Part shown: piece after piece, positions 7,765 to 14,301 of the stretch
How the letters are laid out: each line of letters begins with the position of its first letter
How positions within the stretch are numbered: position 1 is the stretch's first letter
Assembly (NCBI GenBank): GCA_027579435.1
Contig: JANBPK010001095.1
Location: 31,088 to 45,388 of the forward strand
DNA: 14,301 nucleotides
Source: Candolleomyces eurysporus
Lineage: Eukaryota > Basidiomycota > Agaricomycetes > Agaricales > Psathyrellaceae
Reading direction: 5' to 3'
Notes under the pieces: generated by a model
Told to the model about the DNA's origin: nothing
What the model saw: only the letters and a program-made list of their open reading frames with translations
Database searches by the model: none
Position numbers and translations under genes: made by a program

Positions 7765-8815
7765 CTATCGAATTTTATATGACGAAGCGTAAAGGGCCAA
7801 TACTAACAAACCAGAACGTCCAAGATCGCGAAAAACAGTACTACATTCAATATTATGCGTCTGGAACGTGTCCGAACCCTTGAAGGTCACAATGAATTTT
7901 TTGAGAAAATTCAGTGGCACATCGCTTCCCCGAAAGCGGCTCGGGTTCCTGCGTTGGCCCAGGAAAAAATTTATCGAGGAATCGACGTGTGAACCAATGC
8001 GAGTGTTAGGACTTCCAGGCGAGGTAAATACCAAGAATCAAGGCCCAATAGTATTTGGAAGATGTCATGAAAGCAACGTCAACGCATGACGAGGGCTGAT
8101 TCCCAGTGAGAACGCCGAGAGGGGGTTCTCACTGGGGATCAGGCCCTATATAGCTTCATTGATTTGGTGATGACGTTGTCCAGTGTCAAATGCGTCAAAG
8201 AGCTAAGCGGGTTGAGAATAGCGTCAATATCGTCCAAATCGAGGGATATATCCCCAAGGCAAAGCGACCGGAACGTCGGTTCGCAGTTTGACCAACTCTT
8301 GATGTAGTAGGCGAGAGCATCTCCAAATCATTCGTTCCAATCTTCGTGTTCAACAAATTCGATATCAAATGGACGAGGGATGGGGTTTTGATGAACTAGA
8401 GAAGTTCGACAACGTTGTTATGGTGCAAAAAAANTTAACTCGAAGGTCTGACATGTGAGGTCTGGGGAGAATTAATCCGGACGTGAAGAACTGGTCGACG
8501 AAAGGAGCCCGGTGGTCTTAAAAACGCCATTCGTCGAAATCGAGGACCAGGTTACCCAAGCTTTCTCAATGCTGTAGCGAGGCAAAAATCTCATGTGAAG
8601 CCATCTTGCTGTGTTTGAGCCGGTCGAGGGATGTTAAGAGGTCACTGGAAATTGACTTGAACAGCCTGGACGTTGGTTCCGTTCGGATTGCACGAATCCA
8701 CAATAGAGATGCAAAACACTACAAGCTCAGGACTTCGCAGTCGTATCGAGATTTGGCTCCTCGAGTGAAGATGTTGCTCAATTTGGACCTAGTCCACCGA
8801 ACGCAGTCCGGAAAT
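7765..8815 (-). pseudogene. Decayed F-box-like gene (fourth family member), N-terminal half lost
   Basis: Fragments in all three minus-strand frames match the C-terminal half of copies A and B in order. Near 8740 is a weak match to the NTFAPNAE...FDTIQSL region. Next come SLDRLKHSKMASHEIFASLQH and LGNLVLDFDEWRF near 8530-8630. Then come NNVVELLSSSKPHPSS (compare IIELLKTPSLQAL) and YYIKSWSNCEPTFRSLCLGD with LSSLTHLTLDN near 8170-8320. Then WYLPRLEVLTL near 8020, and last FLKKFIVTFKGSDTFQTHNI (compare SLKELVLTFRRTKRFECHDL) near 7850-7905. Many stops and frame changes separate the blocks. The coiled coil and F-box are absent: the match fades near 8815, just beyond the helicase stop codon at 8863. 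A short hairpin interrupts it at 8092-8147. Confidence 0.75.
8092..8147. repeat. Near-perfect hairpin inside the decayed F-box gene
   Basis: CTGATTCCCAGTGAGAAC (8096-8113) pairs with GTTCTCACTGGGGATCAG (8125-8142) with one mismatch, across an 11-nt loop. Allowing one bulge, the stem extends outward through AGGGC/GCCCT to about 22 pairs. It sits where F-box homology is interrupted, so it may be a small inserted palindromic element. No flanking target-site duplication was clear to me. Confidence 0.65.
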
Positions 8816-8862
8816 GATTTTCTATGTAACTACTTGTTGATACACTGCGAAATTCCTCTTTT

Positions 8863-12726
<3,864 letters not shown>

Positions 12727-12816
12727 GGGGTTCCGGATGAAAGGGTTGCGGTAGAGGGGGTAATGTGGGAGAACAGTGGCACCAAACGATGACGGCAGCC
12801 ACGCCAGTGGGTCGCG

Positions 12817-12822
12817 ACGCGT
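12817..12822. promoter_or_regulatory. Candidate MCB-type ACGCGT element upstream of the helicase gene
   Basis: ACGCGT, the MluI cell-cycle box bound by MBF-type factors in yeasts, lies about 90 bp upstream of the helicase ATG and 5 bp from the hairpin at 12827-12855. S-phase control would suit a RecQ helicase. A 6-bp palindrome is expected about three times by chance in a window this size, and a second copy occurs at 7638-7643, so the evidence is positional only. Confidence 0.35.
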
Positions 12823-12826
12823 CGGG

Positions 12827-12855
12827 GTCACAGATCACACTGTCTGATCTGTGAC
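12827..12855. repeat. Perfect 11-bp-arm hairpin in the helicase 5' flank
   Basis: GTCACAGATCA (12827-12837) and TGATCTGTGAC (12845-12855) are exact reverse complements around a 7-nt loop. It lies about 100-130 bp upstream of the helicase ATG, so it is in the promoter or 5' untranslated region. It could be a dimeric factor site, an RNA hairpin in the leader, or a relic of a small element. Confidence 0.65.
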
Positions 12856-13434
12856 AGGCGCGCTGCGTGACAAAAGTTAGGGGCGCGTCTCGACCTAGAC
12901 CCAGTATTGGATCACCCGGCGATGCTCAATCATATGGACGATGAGGGTGGGTAGACGAGCAAGATAGAAATCTCTACAAGATACATGGATACACGTTTGA
13001 GCTATTGAGGAGAATACATTGTTAAGACCAAGAAACTAGACATTGGAGTACGCTCGACGGCGACACCGAGCAGAATATGGGATCCATACACTACTTTAAT
13101 TGAAACTAAAAGGTATCAGAGAGCAGGGAAGAGGTGTGTAGTAGAGGAAACTTTGTAAGCAATGGTTTGGAAAGGAATTGCAGAGGAGCGTATATAGGTG
13201 AGAGTTCGAGAATTCAGTGACATATTTTGGGAGTGCGATGAGTTTTAGAGGAAAAGAAAAGAGATTGATGTAAGTATGATTCGATCTGAAAAGGTGAGAG
13301 GAGATTACAGCATCATAAACCACACATAAAGCCCAATGGGTCCTAAGACAGCATAGAAGAACTTGGACGAGAAGGAGAAAGAAAAGGAAGGAAAACGAAC
13401 AATAGAGTTCAAAGGCGTGTCCTGGCGCCTTCAA
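12856..13434. other. Intergenic region between the PAS-like gene and the helicase gene
   Basis: About 580 bp with no convincing gene. The part next to 13434 is purine-rich on the + strand (pyrimidine-rich on the minus strand) and most likely is the 3' untranslated region of the PAS-like gene. The part near 12856-12960 is GC-richer and probably belongs to the helicase promoter. An open frame on the minus strand (13096-13434) is only a continuation through this pyrimidine-rich stretch and lacks an ATG at its start. Confidence 0.55.
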
Positions 13435-14301
13435 CTACTGTCCTCTTCGCAGAATGACCATCAACCCATCCGAATGGGCCGAGAAAATAGCATCGACAGG
13501 GAATTGCTCCCCATATTCTCCGAGCCGCTGCTGATAGTACGCTGCAGTACTACCACTTGTAAAACCACTCCCTTGGCCGGTGATTGACCTCGAGCCATTC
13601 GAATAATAATGCTCTCGATGGTGGTGCCCATGCTGTCGGGATCCACGACCCGATCCGGTGGTACCGGCCCCATGTCGTGAAGTCATGGAGCCTTGTCGAA
13701 GCCTTGATGGCGCGACAGGGTCTGGAATTCTAGGTCTGTTTGTGAGAAAAAGGAGAAATTATTAGCATCGAGTCCAGCGAGACGATCCAGAGCACAGGGT
13801 AAAGGATTACTCACGCACTCTCCCTCCCACCGACCAACAGCACAAACCGCCCGAACCCAAATCCCCCATCACTCGGCTGTCCTCTCTCATTGACACCCCA
13901 ACCCTTTACACATTCAATCCAGCTCCTCACAATCCCTTCGTCCTTCGCGGCCACAAAATCAAAGAAGCTCCTCCCAATCGCATGTGTACTCTCCACAAGC
14001 AAATCATTCGAACAATACAAAACCGTGCAGCTCAACGAAAACCTGTCCAAGATGAACGCAGTCCGGAAAGACTTGTTGGGAAGGTGGTCAAACGTGATAA
14101 CAGTGGGAACTGCCGGGCCAGGGCCACCGCTACTAGAAGCAGACGCTGCCACACCGTCCTGCGCATGGCGACCTTGTTGTTGCTGATGTCGCTGAGGAGG
14201 CGACGATCCTCGCATCTCCGACTCGGAAGCACCGAGCTCACTACCACCACTGCCATTCTGATCACGTCGATACCCGTGCTGAGCTTGATGATATCCTCTA
14301 C
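13435..14301 (-). CDS. PAS-domain-like protein, C-terminal part (5' end outside window)
   Basis: Two exons are visible: 14301-13815 and 13735-13435 (TAG at 13437-13435), split by a 79-nt intron with a GTGAGT donor and an ACAG acceptor. They join in phase as GC|A. The frame is open to the window edge, so the gene continues upstream; an internal ATG at 14215 is probably not the start. The visible N-terminal part is rich in Gln, Gly and Ser. From about 14070 the sequence FRTAFILDRFSLSCTVLYCSN, then AIGRSFFDFV, DEGIVRSWIECVKGW and GFGFGRFVLLVGGR, resembles a PAS fold of the sort found in fungal sensory and transcription proteins. The second exon has a Gly/Ser/His-rich stretch, then VDAIFSAHSDGLMVILRRG at the very end, which looks like the closing strands of the same fold after a long loop. 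No zinc finger or other DNA-binding domain lies in the visible part. Ligand and role unknown. Confidence 0.75.

Noticed and set aside
12727..12831. Extra 35 residues at the helicase N-terminus
   Set aside because: The frame is open there, but it would have to start from GTG; the first ATG is at 12726 and a stop lies just upstream.
13096..13434. Hydrophobic open frame of 112 codons on the minus strand
   Set aside because: It lies immediately after the stop of the PAS-like gene, does not begin with ATG, and its Leu/Phe/Ser content simply reflects a pyrimidine-rich untranslated region.

Overview
The window looks like nuclear DNA of a filamentous basidiomycete, most likely an Agaricomycete. The genes are split by many short spliceosomal introns (about 48-83 nt, GT...AG). 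The F-box-like proteins are of the expanded mushroom type, and the dioxygenase, PAS and M43 protease families present all fit. Scattered Ns mark a draft assembly with some local uncertainty.

Layout. (1) 1-727, + strand: the 3' part of a secreted M43 (pappalysin-like) metalloprotease gene. (2) 783-4792: two intact, intronless F-box-like/leucine-rich genes on the minus strand. They are a tandem duplication whose unit includes 5' and 3' flanks. (3) 4793-5806, minus: a decayed third F-box relative, cut off where the duplicated unit begins. (4) 5967-7461, minus: a three-exon Fe(II)/2-oxoglutarate dioxygenase gene. (5) 7765-8815, minus: a fourth, decayed F-box relative lacking its N-terminal half, with a near-perfect hairpin inside it. 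(6) 8863-12726, minus: a RecQ-family DNA helicase gene that can be rebuilt completely as 24 exons and 828 aa. It has 14- and 15-nt microexons and an intron between the DE and AH of the DEAH box. (7) 12727-13434: intergenic, with a perfect 11-bp-arm hairpin and an ACGCGT hexamer upstream of the helicase. (8) 13435-14301, minus: the 3' part of a gene for a PAS-like protein, whose 5' end lies beyond the window.

The genes do not form a pathway. The clearest theme is birth and death of F-box-like genes: two live copies and two wrecks within 8 kb, around a dioxygenase gene and abutting the 3' end of a conserved helicase gene. Splice structures were worked out by eye, using reading phase and conserved family motifs. 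I found no mobile-element coding region, CRISPR array, tRNA, rRNA or obvious new multi-gene system.
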